This document shows positions 25,147 to 34,341 of a stretch of 64,000 nt of DNA, one piece after another; within the stretch, counting starts at the first letter, position 1, and each line of letters starts with the position of its first letter. The translations under genes and the position numbers were made by a program. Location: the NCBI RefSeq assembly GCF_003984645.1, contig NZ_RWKI01000001.1:310001-374000 (forward strand), in the 5' to 3' direction. Source of the stretch: Variovorax sp. MHTC-1 (lineage in GTDB: Bacteria; Pseudomonadota; Gammaproteobacteria; Burkholderiales; Burkholderiaceae_C). Below the pieces are notes generated by a model that saw only the letters and a list, made by a program, of their open reading frames with translations, ran no database searches and was not told where the DNA came from.

Positions 25147-26428
25147 AGCCGGCGACTCGGCAGGCCTGAAGAACATGCAGCAGCTGATCCAGCTGCGCTG
25201 GATGGCCGTCGGCGGCCAGATCCTGACCATCGCCATCGTCCACTTCGGCTTCGGCATCCGCCTGCCGCTGGACCACATGGGCGCGGCGCTGGCTTTCCTC
25301 GTGGCGTTCAACCTCTTCAGCCTGCTGCGCTGGCGCCAGCGGCAGGAGGTCGCGGACGGCGAGCTCTTCATCGCGCTCCTGGTCGACGTCGGGACGCTGA
25401 CCGTGCAGCTCTATCTCAGCGGCGGCGCCGCCAATCCCTTCATCTTCCTGTACCTGCTGCAGGTCAGCCTCGGCGCCGTGCTGCTGCGCCCCGGCTACAC
25501 CCGCACGATGGTCGCCGTCACCGCCGCCTGCTTCATGGGCCTGACCTTCATCCATCGCCCGCTGGCGATTCCCATGGACAACGCGCGTGGGCTCGCCAGC
25601 CCGTACATCCAGGGGCTTTTGATCTGCTTCGCGCTCAACGCGGCGCTGCTGGCGGTCTTCATCACGCGCATCAGCCGCAACCTGCGGGCGCGCGACGCGC
25701 ACCTGGCCGATCTGCGCCAGCGCGCCGCGGAGGAGGAGCACATCGTGCGCATGGGCCTCTTGGCCTCGGGTGCGGCCCACGAGCTCGGCACGCCGCTGGC
25801 GACGCTGTCGGTGATCCTGGGCGATTGGCAGCGCATGCAGCCCTTTGCCGCCGAGCCCGAGCTGCGGCAGGAGATCGAGGAGATGCAGGCCCAGGTGGCG
25901 CGCTGCAAGACCATCGTGAGCGGCATCCTGCTGTCGGCCGGCGAGGCGCGCGGCGAGTCGCCTGTGCAGACCACCGTCCGTGCCTTTCTCGACGAGCTGG
26001 TGGCCGAGTGGCGCGCCACGCGCTCGCCCGACGCGCTGGCCTACGCCAACGCCTTCGGCGACGACCTGCCCATCGTCTCGGATTCGGCGCTCAAGCAAAC
26101 CATCTACAACGTGCTCGACAACGCGTTCGAGGCCTCGCCGGGCTGGGTCGGCCTCGATGCGGCGCGCGATGGCGACGAGCTGGTCCTGACCGTGTCCGAT
26201 GCCGGCCCGGGCTTCGCACCCGGGATGCTGGCGCAGCTGGGCAAGCCTTATCAGTCGAGCAAGGGGCGCCCCGGCGGCGGCCTAGGCCTGTTCCTGGTCG
26301 TCAACGTGGCGCGCACCCTGGGCGGCAGCGTGGCGGCGCACAATCGGCCGGAAGGTGGTGCCGCCGTGACACTGCGCCTGCCGCTGGCGGCGATCCGATT
26401 CGAGGAGATCGCAGACGATGGAAACTGA
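25130..26428 (+). CDS. regB: RegB/PrrB-type redox sensor histidine kinase
   Basis: A 432-residue membrane kinase with six predicted helices in the first 200 residues. The RegB heptapeptide GGAANPF (98-104), linked in RegB to ubiquinone sensing, is present. The H-box reads HELGTPLATL with phosphoacceptor His217, the form specific to RegB. Cys259 in ARCKTIVSGIL matches the redox-active Cys265 of Rhodobacter RegB. The ATPase domain ends with SDAGPGFAP and GGGLGLFLVVNVA. It is embedded in the quinol oxidase operon, overlapping the SURF1 gene by 17 bases and regA by 11. It probably reports quinone or redox state to control this oxidase and other respiratory genes. Confidence 0.93.
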   Translation: MQQNTEAGDSAGLKNMQQLIQLRWMAVGGQILTIAIVHFGFGIRLPLDHMGAALAFLVAFNLFSLLRWRQRQEVADGELFIALLVDVGTLTVQLYLSGGAANPFIFLYLLQVSLGAVLLRPGYTRTMVAVTAACFMGLTFIHRPLAIPMDNARGLASPYIQGLLICFALNAALLAVFITRISRNLRARDAHLADLRQRAAEEEHIVRMGLLASGAAHELGTPLATLSVILGDWQRMQPFAAEPELRQEIEEMQAQVARCKTIVSGILLSAGEARGESPVQTTVRAFLDELVAEWRATRSPDALAYANAFGDDLPIVSDSALKQTIYNVLDNAFEASPGWVGLDAARDGDELVLTVSDAGPGFAPGMLAQLGKPYQSSKGRPGGGLGLFLVVNVARTLGGSVAAHNRPEGGAAVTLRLPLAAIRFEEIADDGN

Positions 26429-26957
26429 CGAACGACTGCTGCTGATCGTCGAGGACGATGCAGCCTTTGCGCGCACCCTCTGCCGCTCTTTCGAGCGCCG
26501 CGGCTATACGGTGCTGCAGGCCACGACCGCCGAGAAGGTGACCGAGATCCTGAAGACCCACTCGCCGGGCTATGCGGTCGTCGACCTCAAGCTCGCCGCC
26601 GGCGCCTCCGGCCTGGCCTGCGTTCAGATGCTGCACGCGCACGATGCGCAGATGCTGATCGTCGTGCTTACCGGCTACGCCAGCATCGCGACCGCCGTGG
26701 AAGCCATCAAGCTCGGTGCCTGCCACTACCTGGCCAAGCCCTCCAACACCGACGACATCGAAGCCGCCTTCGGCCGCGCCGAGGGCGACGCCGAGGTCGA
26801 GCTGACAGAGCGCTCGACCTCGATCAAGACGCTCGAATGGGAACGCATCCACGAAACGCTGGCCGAGACCGGCTTCAACATCTCCGAAACGGCCCGGCGC
26901 CTCGGCATGCATCGGCGCACGCTGGCACGGAAGCTCGTGAAGCAGCGGGTGAAGTAA
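26418..26957 (+). CDS. regA: RegA/ActR-type response regulator
   Basis: A 179-residue response regulator of the ActR/RegA family. The receiver domain carries LIVEDD near the start, phospho-acceptor Asp56 (VVDLKLAAG) and Lys in YLAKPSN. A short linker leads to a Fis-type helix-turn-helix (ISETARRLGMHRRTLARKL), the hallmark of RegA. Length is the usual size. It overlaps regB by 11 bases. RegA proteins activate terminal oxidase, carbon fixation and nitrogen genes in relatives; control of the cyo operon itself is likely but inferred. Confidence 0.95.
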   Translation: METDERLLLIVEDDAAFARTLCRSFERRGYTVLQATTAEKVTEILKTHSPGYAVVDLKLAAGASGLACVQMLHAHDAQMLIVVLTGYASIATAVEAIKLGACHYLAKPSNTDDIEAAFGRAEGDAEVELTERSTSIKTLEWERIHETLAETGFNISETARRLGMHRRTLARKLVKQRVK

Positions 26958-27036
26958 TACCAAGGCGCGACTTTTCGCTCACCCGTCGCCAACTTTCTAT
27001 GTTTGCGCCACCGGACTATGCAAGCTGGCCAGCACA

Positions 27037-27822
27037 ATGCAGCCTTTGCAATCACCGCCTGCGAGGTCCGTTCCAGTGACAGCCGAAACAACAGCCGATG
27101 CCGCCACCCGCGGCTTCGACGACTTTGGGTTCACGATGGCCTTCCAGCCGATCGTCGACCTCGCTCGGCGGGAAATCTTTGCGCATGAGGCGCTGGTGCG
27201 CGGCATGAAGGGAGAAGGCGCTTCCGAAGTGCTTGCGCGGGTGGACCCGCAGCAGCGCTTCGCCTTCCACGAAGCCTCCCGCGTGCGGGCCATCGAGATG
27301 GCCTCGGCGCTGGGCATGGAATCCAAGCTCAGCCTCAACGTCATGCCCAACGACGTGGCCGGGCAGGAAGAGTGCTTCCGCACCGCCATGGCCGCGGCCA
27401 AGCGCTTCGGCTTTCCGATCAACCGCCTGATGTTCGAGATCACGGAAGGCGAGCGCGTCGAGGACCTGCCCGGTCTCGCGGCGGCCTTTCGCACCTTCAA
27501 GCGATACGGTTTCACCTCGGCCATCGACGACTTCGGCGCTGCCTATGCAGGCTTCGAGCTGCTCGCCGCCTTCCAGCCCGATGTGGTGAAGATCGACATG
27601 AGCCTGGTGCGCGACATCCACATCGACCCGGTCCGGGTCACCATCGTGAAGGGCTTCGTCGGCACCTGCGACGAGCTTGGAATCAGGGTGATCGCGGAAG
27701 GCGTCGAGGCTTCGGAAGAAGTCCGCGTGCTGCGCGCGCTGGGCGTGGATCTGTTCCAGGGTTACCTGTTTGCCAGGCCCACTGTCGCGGCGTTGCCGGT
27801 CGTGGCGTGGGATGCTGCCTGA
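27037..27822 (+). CDS. Stand-alone EAL domain protein, probable cyclic-di-GMP phosphodiesterase
   Basis: A 261-residue protein that is essentially one EAL domain with a short N-terminal tail and no membrane segment. The catalytic set looks complete: HEALVRG (EAL motif), SLNVMPN, FEITEGE, IDDFGAAYAG, VVKIDMSLV, VIAEGVE and QGYLFARP. It should therefore hydrolyse cyclic-di-GMP in the cytoplasm. It has no receiver or PAS domain, so regulation must be through binding partners or expression. It converges on the secretion-type ATPase gene with 4 bases between stops, and a diguanylate cyclase lies just beyond. A GTG at 27076 is an alternative start. Confidence 0.9.
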   Translation: MQPLQSPPARSVPVTAETTADAATRGFDDFGFTMAFQPIVDLARREIFAHEALVRGMKGEGASEVLARVDPQQRFAFHEASRVRAIEMASALGMESKLSLNVMPNDVAGQEECFRTAMAAAKRFGFPINRLMFEITEGERVEDLPGLAAAFRTFKRYGFTSAIDDFGAAYAGFELLAAFQPDVVKIDMSLVRDIHIDPVRVTIVKGFVGTCDELGIRVIAEGVEASEEVRVLRALGVDLFQGYLFARPTVAALPVVAWDAA

Positions 27823-27826
27823 GCCC

Positions 27827-29716
27827 TCACACGTTGCTGGTCGCGCGCACTTCCTCTATCGTCGTCTGCCCTGACAGAACCTTGGCGATGCCGTCCTGAC
27901 GCAGGGTGCGCATTCCTTCGCGCAGCGCCGCTTCCTGCAGTTCTTCGGCGCGTGCGCCGCTTTGCACCAGGCGGCGCAGCGTCTTCGACATCGCCATCAG
28001 TTCATGGATGCCGACGCGTCCCTTGAATCCGGTGTCGCCGCAGTGCTTGCACCCAGCACTCGCGAAGCTCATGAGCCGGCCGTCGCGGGCATGGCGGCGC
28101 TGCCAGGAGGCGAGCACGGCCTCCCGCTCGGCCGGCAAATCCTTCTTCGCGAACGCATGCAGGTAGTCGGCCAGCAGTTCTTCGATCTCTTCCGGGCTCG
28201 CGGGACGGCTGCTGATGCAGTGGGTACAGAGGCGGCGCACCAGCCGCTGCGCGAGCACCGCCAGCAGCGAGTCGGCGAAGTTGAAGGGATCCATCCCCAT
28301 GTCGAGCAGCCGCGTCACGGTTTCGGGGGCGCTGTTGGTGTGCAGGGTCGAGAGCACGAGGTGGCCGGTCAGCGATGCCTCGATCGCCGTCTTGGCGGTC
28401 TCCTCGTCCCGGATCTCGCCAACCATGATCACGTCCGGATCCGCGCGCACGAAGGCTCGCAGGGCCTTGGCGAAGGTCCAGTCGATGCGGGGATTGACCT
28501 GCACCTGCCGGAGGCCCGGCTGCGTGATCTCGATGGGGTCTTCGGCGGTCCAGATCTTTCGTTCCGGCGTGTTGATGCGCATGAGCGCCGAGTGCAGGGT
28601 CGTGGTCTTCCCCGAACCCGTGGGCCCAACGCAGAGCACCATGCCGTAGGGGCGCTCGACCGCGGCGGTGAAGCGCGCAAGATTGCGCTCGGAGAGGCCG
28701 AGCTGGTCCAGCGCGATGGGCTTGGCTGAAGCAAGGATGCGCATCACCACGTCTTCCAGCCCGTTGCTGGTCGGCACGGTGGCCACGCGCAGCTCGATGC
28801 GATGCTGCGGCGAGAACTTGGCGAAATTGATCTTGCCGTCCTGCGGCTTGCGCTTCTCGCTGATGTCGAGGTCGCACATGATCTTCACGCGCCCGACGAT
28901 CGCATTGCGGTAGCTGGGCGGGAGTTCGAGGTACGTGTAGAGCCTTCCGTCGCGGCGAAAGCGGATGCGGGTTTTCTCCTGTCCGGGATAGCTCTCGATA
29001 TGGATGTCCGACACGCCCTCGCGATGCGCTTCGAGAATCATGCTGTTGATCATGCGCACCAGCGAGTTGTCCGATTGCTCGATCGGCGCCTCTTCGTCGG
29101 CGGCGGGCGCACGGCCTTCCTTCTCGAGAGTCTCCAGCAGTTCGCTGGTGCCGGCCATGTCGAACTCGATGGGCCGGCTCGGATCGGAAGAAACCGGGCC
29201 GCCCTCGGCCGGCGCGCCGATCTTTTCGTAGGCCTTGTGCAGAACGCTGTCCAGGTCCAGGCACTGCCCCACCACCGGGACCACCTTCATCTGGGCGATG
29301 AATTCCACTTCGTCGAGAGCCGTACGCCGGCCGGCCGGATCATCGAGCGCGACGATGAGGCGCCCTTCGTGAATCATCAGAGGCATCACCTGCAAGCGCC
29401 GTGCGGCGCCATGGCTGATCTTGCGCAGGGCTTCGGCAGCGGCCGGGAACTGATGCAGGTTGACGAGGGGGTAGCCCATCTTTCGCACCAGCGCGGTCTG
29501 CAGCTGGGAGCGGCTGACCACGCCCATGCGCACCAGGGTCTCGCCCAGCGGCACGCTGCGATCGAGTTTCTGCTGCGCCAATGCGGCGCTCAGCTGTTCG
29601 TCCGTGACCATGCCCAGGGACACCAGCGCCTGGCCTATCCGCACGATCGGCATGCGGCTTTGTGCTGCGATCTCTCTCAGCAACTGCTCAGGCGTAACGA
29701 CTTCGGCAGACGGCAT
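27827..29716 (-). CDS. GspE/PilB-type secretion or pilus assembly ATPase with N-terminal MshEN motifs
   Basis: A 629-residue AAA+ ATPase of the type II secretion/type IV pilus extension class. Walker A is GPTGSGKTTTLHSAL (364-378, Lys370). The Asp box and Walker B follow (TAEDPIEITQPG; VIMVGEIRDEE), then the His box STLHTNSA. Four cysteines (CTHC and CKHC) form the zinc site of this family. The N-terminus holds two tandem MshEN-like motifs, at 26-49 (RIGQALVSLGMVTDEQL) and 56-79 (PLGETLVRMGVVSRSQL), a known cyclic-di-GMP binding module. No other pilus or secretion gene is adjacent, so it is an orphan or serves a distant locus. The cyclase gene starts upstream with 5 bases between them. Confidence 0.9.
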   Translation of the reverse strand: MPSAEVVTPEQLLREIAAQSRMPIVRIGQALVSLGMVTDEQLSAALAQQKLDRSVPLGETLVRMGVVSRSQLQTALVRKMGYPLVNLHQFPAAAEALRKISHGAARRLQVMPLMIHEGRLIVALDDPAGRRTALDEVEFIAQMKVVPVVGQCLDLDSVLHKAYEKIGAPAEGGPVSSDPSRPIEFDMAGTSELLETLEKEGRAPAADEEAPIEQSDNSLVRMINSMILEAHREGVSDIHIESYPGQEKTRIRFRRDGRLYTYLELPPSYRNAIVGRVKIMCDLDISEKRKPQDGKINFAKFSPQHRIELRVATVPTSNGLEDVVMRILASAKPIALDQLGLSERNLARFTAAVERPYGMVLCVGPTGSGKTTTLHSALMRINTPERKIWTAEDPIEITQPGLRQVQVNPRIDWTFAKALRAFVRADPDVIMVGEIRDEETAKTAIEASLTGHLVLSTLHTNSAPETVTRLLDMGMDPFNFADSLLAVLAQRLVRRLCTHCISSRPASPEEIEELLADYLHAFAKKDLPAEREAVLASWQRRHARDGRLMSFASAGCKHCGDTGFKGRVGIHELMAMSKTLRRLVQSGARAEELQEAALREGMRTLRQDGIAKVLSGQTTIEEVRATSNV

Positions 29717-29721
29717 GGGCT

Positions 29722-32700
29722 CTAACTCCTGTTGGATTGGCGCTGGGGATTCTGGGGCTCCCCGGCGAGATTGTCAGCAAAGAACTCGAACCTGTTGCGC
29801 CCGGCCGCCTTGGCGCCGTAGAGCGCGGCGTCCGCACGCGCCAGCAGTTCTTCGGCCGTGACGGAAGAATCGGTCGCTTCGTGAAATGCGATGCCGATGC
29901 TGGTCGAGACTTCCAGCAGCCGGCCGTCGATCTGGAATGCCGGGGCGTGGATGCGACCGACGATTTTTCGGGCTACGGCTGCGGCCGTTTCCTGCGTGCT
30001 CGGGCTCTCGAGCACGATGACGAATTCGTCGCCGGCAAGCCGTGCCACGGTGTCGGTGCTGCGCACGCAGGCCAGCAGGCGTCTTGCGTACTCGCTCAGT
30101 ACCTCGTCGCCAGCCGCGTGGCCGAGCGTGTCGTTGATCGACTTGAAATGGTCGATGTCCAGAAACATCAGCGCGATCGCGCTGCCCGTACGCCGGGCGC
30201 GCGCAATGGCGTTCGGCAGGTACTCGTTGAAGGCGAGCCGGTTCGGCAAGCCGGTCAGCGTATCGACCCGCGCCAGCTCGATCAGCCGGCGCTCCACCTG
30301 CTTCAGCGCAGTGATGTCCAGGCTGAGCGAAAAAATGCCGTGCGTCGAACCGTCCGCGCCTACGTCGGGCACGTAGATGACGTGGGTGATGCGATCGAAA
30401 TCCGCTCTCTTGGTCGCGGCTTCGAACTCGACGCGCTCGCCCGCCAGCGCGCGCTCGAGCGCGGCCTTGCGGGCCAGGTACAACTCGGGGCCTGCCACGT
30501 CGCGGATATGGCGGCCCACGAGCGAGGACGGATCGAGCCCCAGCCATTCGCGGTAGGTCGCGTTCGCGAAAGTGATCTTCTGCTCGCGGTCGATGTACGT
30601 GATCAGCGCCGGCAGGTTGTCCGTGATGGTGCGCAAGCGCATCTCGCTCTCGGCCTGGCGCAGCTCGGCCTCCTTCAGCGGGGTGATGTTGAAGGTCATC
30701 AGGTAGAAGCCCTGCACCTGCCCCTGCAGGTTCTTGTCCGGGATCAGATTGACCTGGAAATAGCCGTCCTTGCCATGGAGCGGCGCCTGGACCGGAAAGC
30801 GCACGGCCTTACCTGCCAGCACCGCGGGAATGTGCGGCACATGCTGGGCGTACACCTCGTCGCCCACCGCGGACCGCAAGCTCACGCCGTCGAGCGGACC
30901 GTCACCCAAGCCGGCCATCTGCCGCGCCCGGCTGTTGCCGTAGTGGCAGTTCTCTTCGCGATCGAAATAGCCCACCAGGGCCGGAATGCTGTCGGTGACG
31001 TCGCGCAGCCGCTTTTCCTGCTCGCTGAGCGCCCTGCGCACCTTGACGTCATCGGTGATGTCGAAGGTCATCGCGAACACGCCCTGCACCATGCCGACAT
31101 CATCCTGGTCGGGGATGTAGTGGGCCTTGTACGTTCGGTTGGCCATACCTCGCGCCCTATCGCCGCTTCTCTCGACAACTACCGTCTCGCCGGCGAGCGC
31201 GCGCCGAAAATAAGGCTCGACCACGGCAAAATCCGCCTCGCCGCGAACCTCGGCCAGCGACTTGCCGACCAGTGCATCGTCCTTGTACAAGGCTCTGAGC
31301 TGGGCATTGACGAAGGTGTATCGCAACGACGCGTCGACATGCGAGACGAGTGCTGGAATGCTGTCCGCAATGGTGCGGATCTGCCCCTCGCTGTGTGCAA
31401 GACTGAGTTCGATGCGCTTGCGCTCCGTCACATCGGAGGTCACGGCGTAGTAGCCGCGGACCGATCCCGTTCGATCGCGATCCGGAATGAGATCGGTCTG
31501 GAAAAAGCGTGCTTGCTCGCCGCCCTTCACCGAGCCTCGCCGCTCGAAAGTCACGGCCTCGCCGGCCAGCACCCGCTGGAGGTAGCGATCCGGCACGGCC
31601 CTGTCGTCGGCGCCGTGCATGCCTCTCGCCGGCTGGCCGACGAGCTCGGATGCGCTGCGGCCCAGCTTGTCGCACAGCCTGGCATTCACGAAGCTGAAGC
31701 GTCCTTGCGCGTCCACATGCGACACCATGGTGGGAAGGTTGTCGGTGATGTCGCGCAGGAATTTCTCGCTGGATCGCCGCTCTCGCATCAGTTCGTCGAA
31801 GGTTCGCGAAAGATCGCCGATCTCGTCGCGCGGGTAGCTGCGTGGCGCCGCGACTTCGTCGGGTGCAGCCTGCGCATCCAGCATGTGCCGGTGCAGGTCC
31901 GTCAGCGGCTTCAGCTGGCGTCGCACGACGATCAGTGCCATCGTGCCGGCCAGCAGGGCAAGCACGAGCGCCCCTCCCCAGGCCGCGCGCTCGATGGCAT
32001 CGATCCGGGCGAAGGCCTCGCTGCGCGGATACATCGAGCCCAGAACCCAGTTGGCGTGGCGAATGCGCTTGAAGGCGTACAGGCCATGCACGCCGGCATC
32101 GTTGATCCCCTCGGTCTTGCCCTCGAAGCCCTCGATCGGGCGATCGATCTCGGGGTCCCCGCTCTTCACGGCATTGGATGGATTCAGAACGCGCGCCTCG
32201 CGAGGGTGGTCGACCACGACGCCGTCCGTGGTCGTGATGAACAGGTAGCCGGTCTCGCCGAACTTGATGTCGGCGAGCGAGCCCAGAATGTTCCGCTCAT
32301 TCAGGTTGATCGAGCCCGAGATGACGAACTGCACGCTTCCCGTGCGGTCCATCACCGGTTCCGTGATCGCCACCTGCGCCAGGCCGTTGAGCCGGTTGCG
32401 GTACGGTTGCGAGATCACGCCGGCCATGGATCTGACCGTGTCCGAGAAATACGCGCGGTCCTTGATGTTCAACCGGCCGATTCGTTGTGCACCGTTGAAG
32501 TTGGCCACCAGATTGCCATCGAGGTCCAGGAGCGCGACGTTGTCGAAGGCCGCTCGAAGAGACTCGTGCTGTTTCAGGAAGGCCTGCAGGGGCGCAGCGT
32601 TCGTGAATCCCTGCGTCTCCACGCTTTCGGCGAAGGTCTTCAGCAGGGTTCGCCGGCCCGCGAACTTCTGGTCTACCGCCTCCGCAATGGTCGATACGCG

Positions 32701-32862
32701 CGCGAACTGATCGTTCGCGATCGACGCCTGCATCCCGGCTTTGACCAGGTGCAACGCGATCGTCGCGATCGTGAACGTGGCTGCCAGCACCACCGCCGCC
32801 ACGCCCAGGCTCAGGCGCGTGTTCAGGTTGATGCGGCGGTTCTTTAGAACGGATGGATTCAT
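29722..32862 (-). CDS. Membrane-bound diguanylate cyclase with Cache, HAMP and four PAS domains
   Basis: A protein of about 1046 residues. A first membrane helix (14-41) leads to a periplasmic double Cache domain (about 42-285), a second helix (296-315) and a HAMP linker. Four PAS/PAC repeats follow, recognisable by recurring NLPTMVSHVDAQGRF-, SIPALVSHVD-, SIPALVGYFD- and NLPALITYID-type openings. The C-terminal GGDEF domain has the active-site variant AGDEF (943-947) and an upstream RSTD that fits the RxxD product-inhibition site. It should make cyclic-di-GMP in response to a periplasmic small ligand. It reads into the MshEN ATPase gene, so enzyme and candidate effector are probably co-transcribed. 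A TTG at 32895 is an alternative start. Confidence 0.92.
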   Translation of the reverse strand: MNPSVLKNRRINLNTRLSLGVAAVVLAATFTIATIALHLVKAGMQASIANDQFARVSTIAEAVDQKFAGRRTLLKTFAESVETQGFTNAAPLQAFLKQHESLRAAFDNVALLDLDGNLVANFNGAQRIGRLNIKDRAYFSDTVRSMAGVISQPYRNRLNGLAQVAITEPVMDRTGSVQFVISGSINLNERNILGSLADIKFGETGYLFITTTDGVVVDHPREARVLNPSNAVKSGDPEIDRPIEGFEGKTEGINDAGVHGLYAFKRIRHANWVLGSMYPRSEAFARIDAIERAAWGGALVLALLAGTMALIVVRRQLKPLTDLHRHMLDAQAAPDEVAAPRSYPRDEIGDLSRTFDELMRERRSSEKFLRDITDNLPTMVSHVDAQGRFSFVNARLCDKLGRSASELVGQPARGMHGADDRAVPDRYLQRVLAGEAVTFERRGSVKGGEQARFFQTDLIPDRDRTGSVRGYYAVTSDVTERKRIELSLAHSEGQIRTIADSIPALVSHVDASLRYTFVNAQLRALYKDDALVGKSLAEVRGEADFAVVEPYFRRALAGETVVVERSGDRARGMANRTYKAHYIPDQDDVGMVQGVFAMTFDITDDVKVRRALSEQEKRLRDVTDSIPALVGYFDREENCHYGNSRARQMAGLGDGPLDGVSLRSAVGDEVYAQHVPHIPAVLAGKAVRFPVQAPLHGKDGYFQVNLIPDKNLQGQVQGFYLMTFNITPLKEAELRQAESEMRLRTITDNLPALITYIDREQKITFANATYREWLGLDPSSLVGRHIRDVAGPELYLARKAALERALAGERVEFEAATKRADFDRITHVIYVPDVGADGSTHGIFSLSLDITALKQVERRLIELARVDTLTGLPNRLAFNEYLPNAIARARRTGSAIALMFLDIDHFKSINDTLGHAAGDEVLSEYARRLLACVRSTDTVARLAGDEFVIVLESPSTQETAAAVARKIVGRIHAPAFQIDGRLLEVSTSIGIAFHEATDSSVTAEELLARADAALYGAKAAGRNRFEFFADNLAGEPQNPQRQSNRS

Positions 32863-33078
32863 TCGATGGGCACGCCGGCGCGCCGGCTGACCCAAGCTTC
32901 CCCGATCTGCGCTGTGCGGGCAAGCGGGGGAGCAATCCTGAATACAAACGATCTACACCACTCTTCGAAAGGTCCAGCTGAACCTCTCTGCATCACGCCC
33001 GTTCGATGATTTTCCGGGCCGGGGACCCGCATGATCGATATCGCTTGACTACTGTCGGCGCTCCACGGTTGCCGATCG

Positions 33079-34341
33079 CTACTTCAAAGTGGCGCCGCCT
33101 CGTGCGAGGTACTGACCCGACAGGCGGGCAAACTGGCCGCCATCGGTGCCGATCGAGGTCTGAACGGCCCCCCCAGGACTGAAGACGATCGCGAAAGTGT
33201 GAGTGTCACCGTACTCCTGGGTGTTGCGCAGCATGTAGTCGACATGGTTGTCGCGATAGTGCAGGTCGGTGCCACCGGGCGTGGCGGATGGCACACCCAT
33301 CGGCGTCTGCCACCACAGGATCGGCAGACCATTGCCCAGGGCGGCGCGATAGTCCGAAATCTGCCTCTGGGACTGGTGGAAGTTCGGGCTGGCGATATTG
33401 CTTTCGTCCCAATAGAACGGACCGCTTCGTCCCGTGCATTCCGGGTGAGGCGATGGGACTTCCCTGCAGCCCGCGTCGCGGTCGCTCGTCTGGGCAACGA
33501 TGAAGTCCGCCTGATGTGCCCCGACCGCCCGCATCTGGGCGCCGACCTCGGCAGGGGTGCCGCTCCAGAACGCAGGCGGGAATCCCACCAGCGCCTTGGG
33601 CGCGATCTGCCTGGCCATCCGCACCAGGCATTGGCCGAGGCCCCCGGCGGTGTTCGGCAAGCCGCCACATTCGGGCTGGCTGTTCACGACGGCCGCCATT
33701 TGCGTCGCATCGCGATTCGGCGCTTGCGCCGCAACGAACCCCCAGAAGTCCGGCTCCAGATTGATCAGAACAGGCGTACCGAGGGCTGCAATGCGCTGGT
33801 ACATCAGCCGGACCTGCGCCCAGTAGTTGTTCATGAAGGTCGCGTTGGCGATGCCGCTCAAATTGCCCTCGCCGTTCGCCGTCATCTGGTACAGCGTGAA
33901 CATCGGAACCGCGCCGTAAGCCTGGATGGCCTGCGCTGTGTACGTGACGTACGCCCCGTCGGGACTGTTCCAGCTGGGCCAGGCGCCTGCGCCGACACCC
34001 ACGAGGTAGGTGTCCACGATGTCCGGGCGAATGTCCTGGCTTTTCATCTGCGCGAGGGTATTGCCCGCGCCGAGTCCGACCAGCACCCGAGCGGGCTTGC
34101 CGAGCTTGGTCACCAACGCGACGGTCGCCGCGACGGGCGAAGCGCCTTCACCTGTGCCACCTGTGCCACTTGCGCCGCCGCCACTTTGGCTATCGCCACC
34201 CTGGCTGACGCCACTACCGCCTTGGCTACCACTGCTGCCGGCCAAGCCACCACCTTGAGTACCGCCGCTTCCGCCGCCGCAGCCGAACAGGAGCACCGAA
34301 AACATCAGTGCATAAACGCATCGTCGGGAAAACATGGTCAT
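33079..34341 (-). CDS. Lipoprotein of unknown function with a Gly/Ser-rich linker
   Basis: A 420-residue predicted lipoprotein. The signal ends in SVLLFGC, followed by about 40 residues of Gly/Ser/Gln-rich linker encoded by a degenerate short-period repeat. The body looks like an alpha/beta barrel: IRPDIVDTYLVGVGAG, TPVLINLEPDFWGFVAAQ and GLPILWWQTPMGVPSA resemble strands of glycosidase-like barrels. Acid residues at strand ends (EPD) would suit catalysis. No named family was recognised, so no function is claimed. Four cysteines in the body may form disulfides. It stands alone, with 216 bases separating it from the upstream end of the cyclase gene. Two ATGs six bases apart are possible starts. 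Confidence 0.8.
   Translation of the reverse strand: MTMFSRRCVYALMFSVLLFGCGGGSGGTQGGGLAGSSGSQGGSGVSQGGDSQSGGGASGTGGTGEGASPVAATVALVTKLGKPARVLVGLGAGNTLAQMKSQDIRPDIVDTYLVGVGAGAWPSWNSPDGAYVTYTAQAIQAYGAVPMFTLYQMTANGEGNLSGIANATFMNNYWAQVRLMYQRIAALGTPVLINLEPDFWGFVAAQAPNRDATQMAAVVNSQPECGGLPNTAGGLGQCLVRMARQIAPKALVGFPPAFWSGTPAEVGAQMRAVGAHQADFIVAQTSDRDAGCREVPSPHPECTGRSGPFYWDESNIASPNFHQSQRQISDYRAALGNGLPILWWQTPMGVPSATPGGTDLHYRDNHVDYMLRNTQEYGDTHTFAIVFSPGGAVQTSIGTDGGQFARLSGQYLARGGATLK

Noticed and set aside
32863..33078. A possible cyclic-di-GMP riboswitch upstream of the diguanylate cyclase
   Set aside because: No conserved riboswitch core was found in this gap by eye; it looks like an ordinary promoter region.
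34141..34270. Regular short repeats resembling a CRISPR-like array
   Set aside because: These are degenerate codons of the Gly/Ser linker in the lipoprotein gene; there are no constant repeats with unique spacers.
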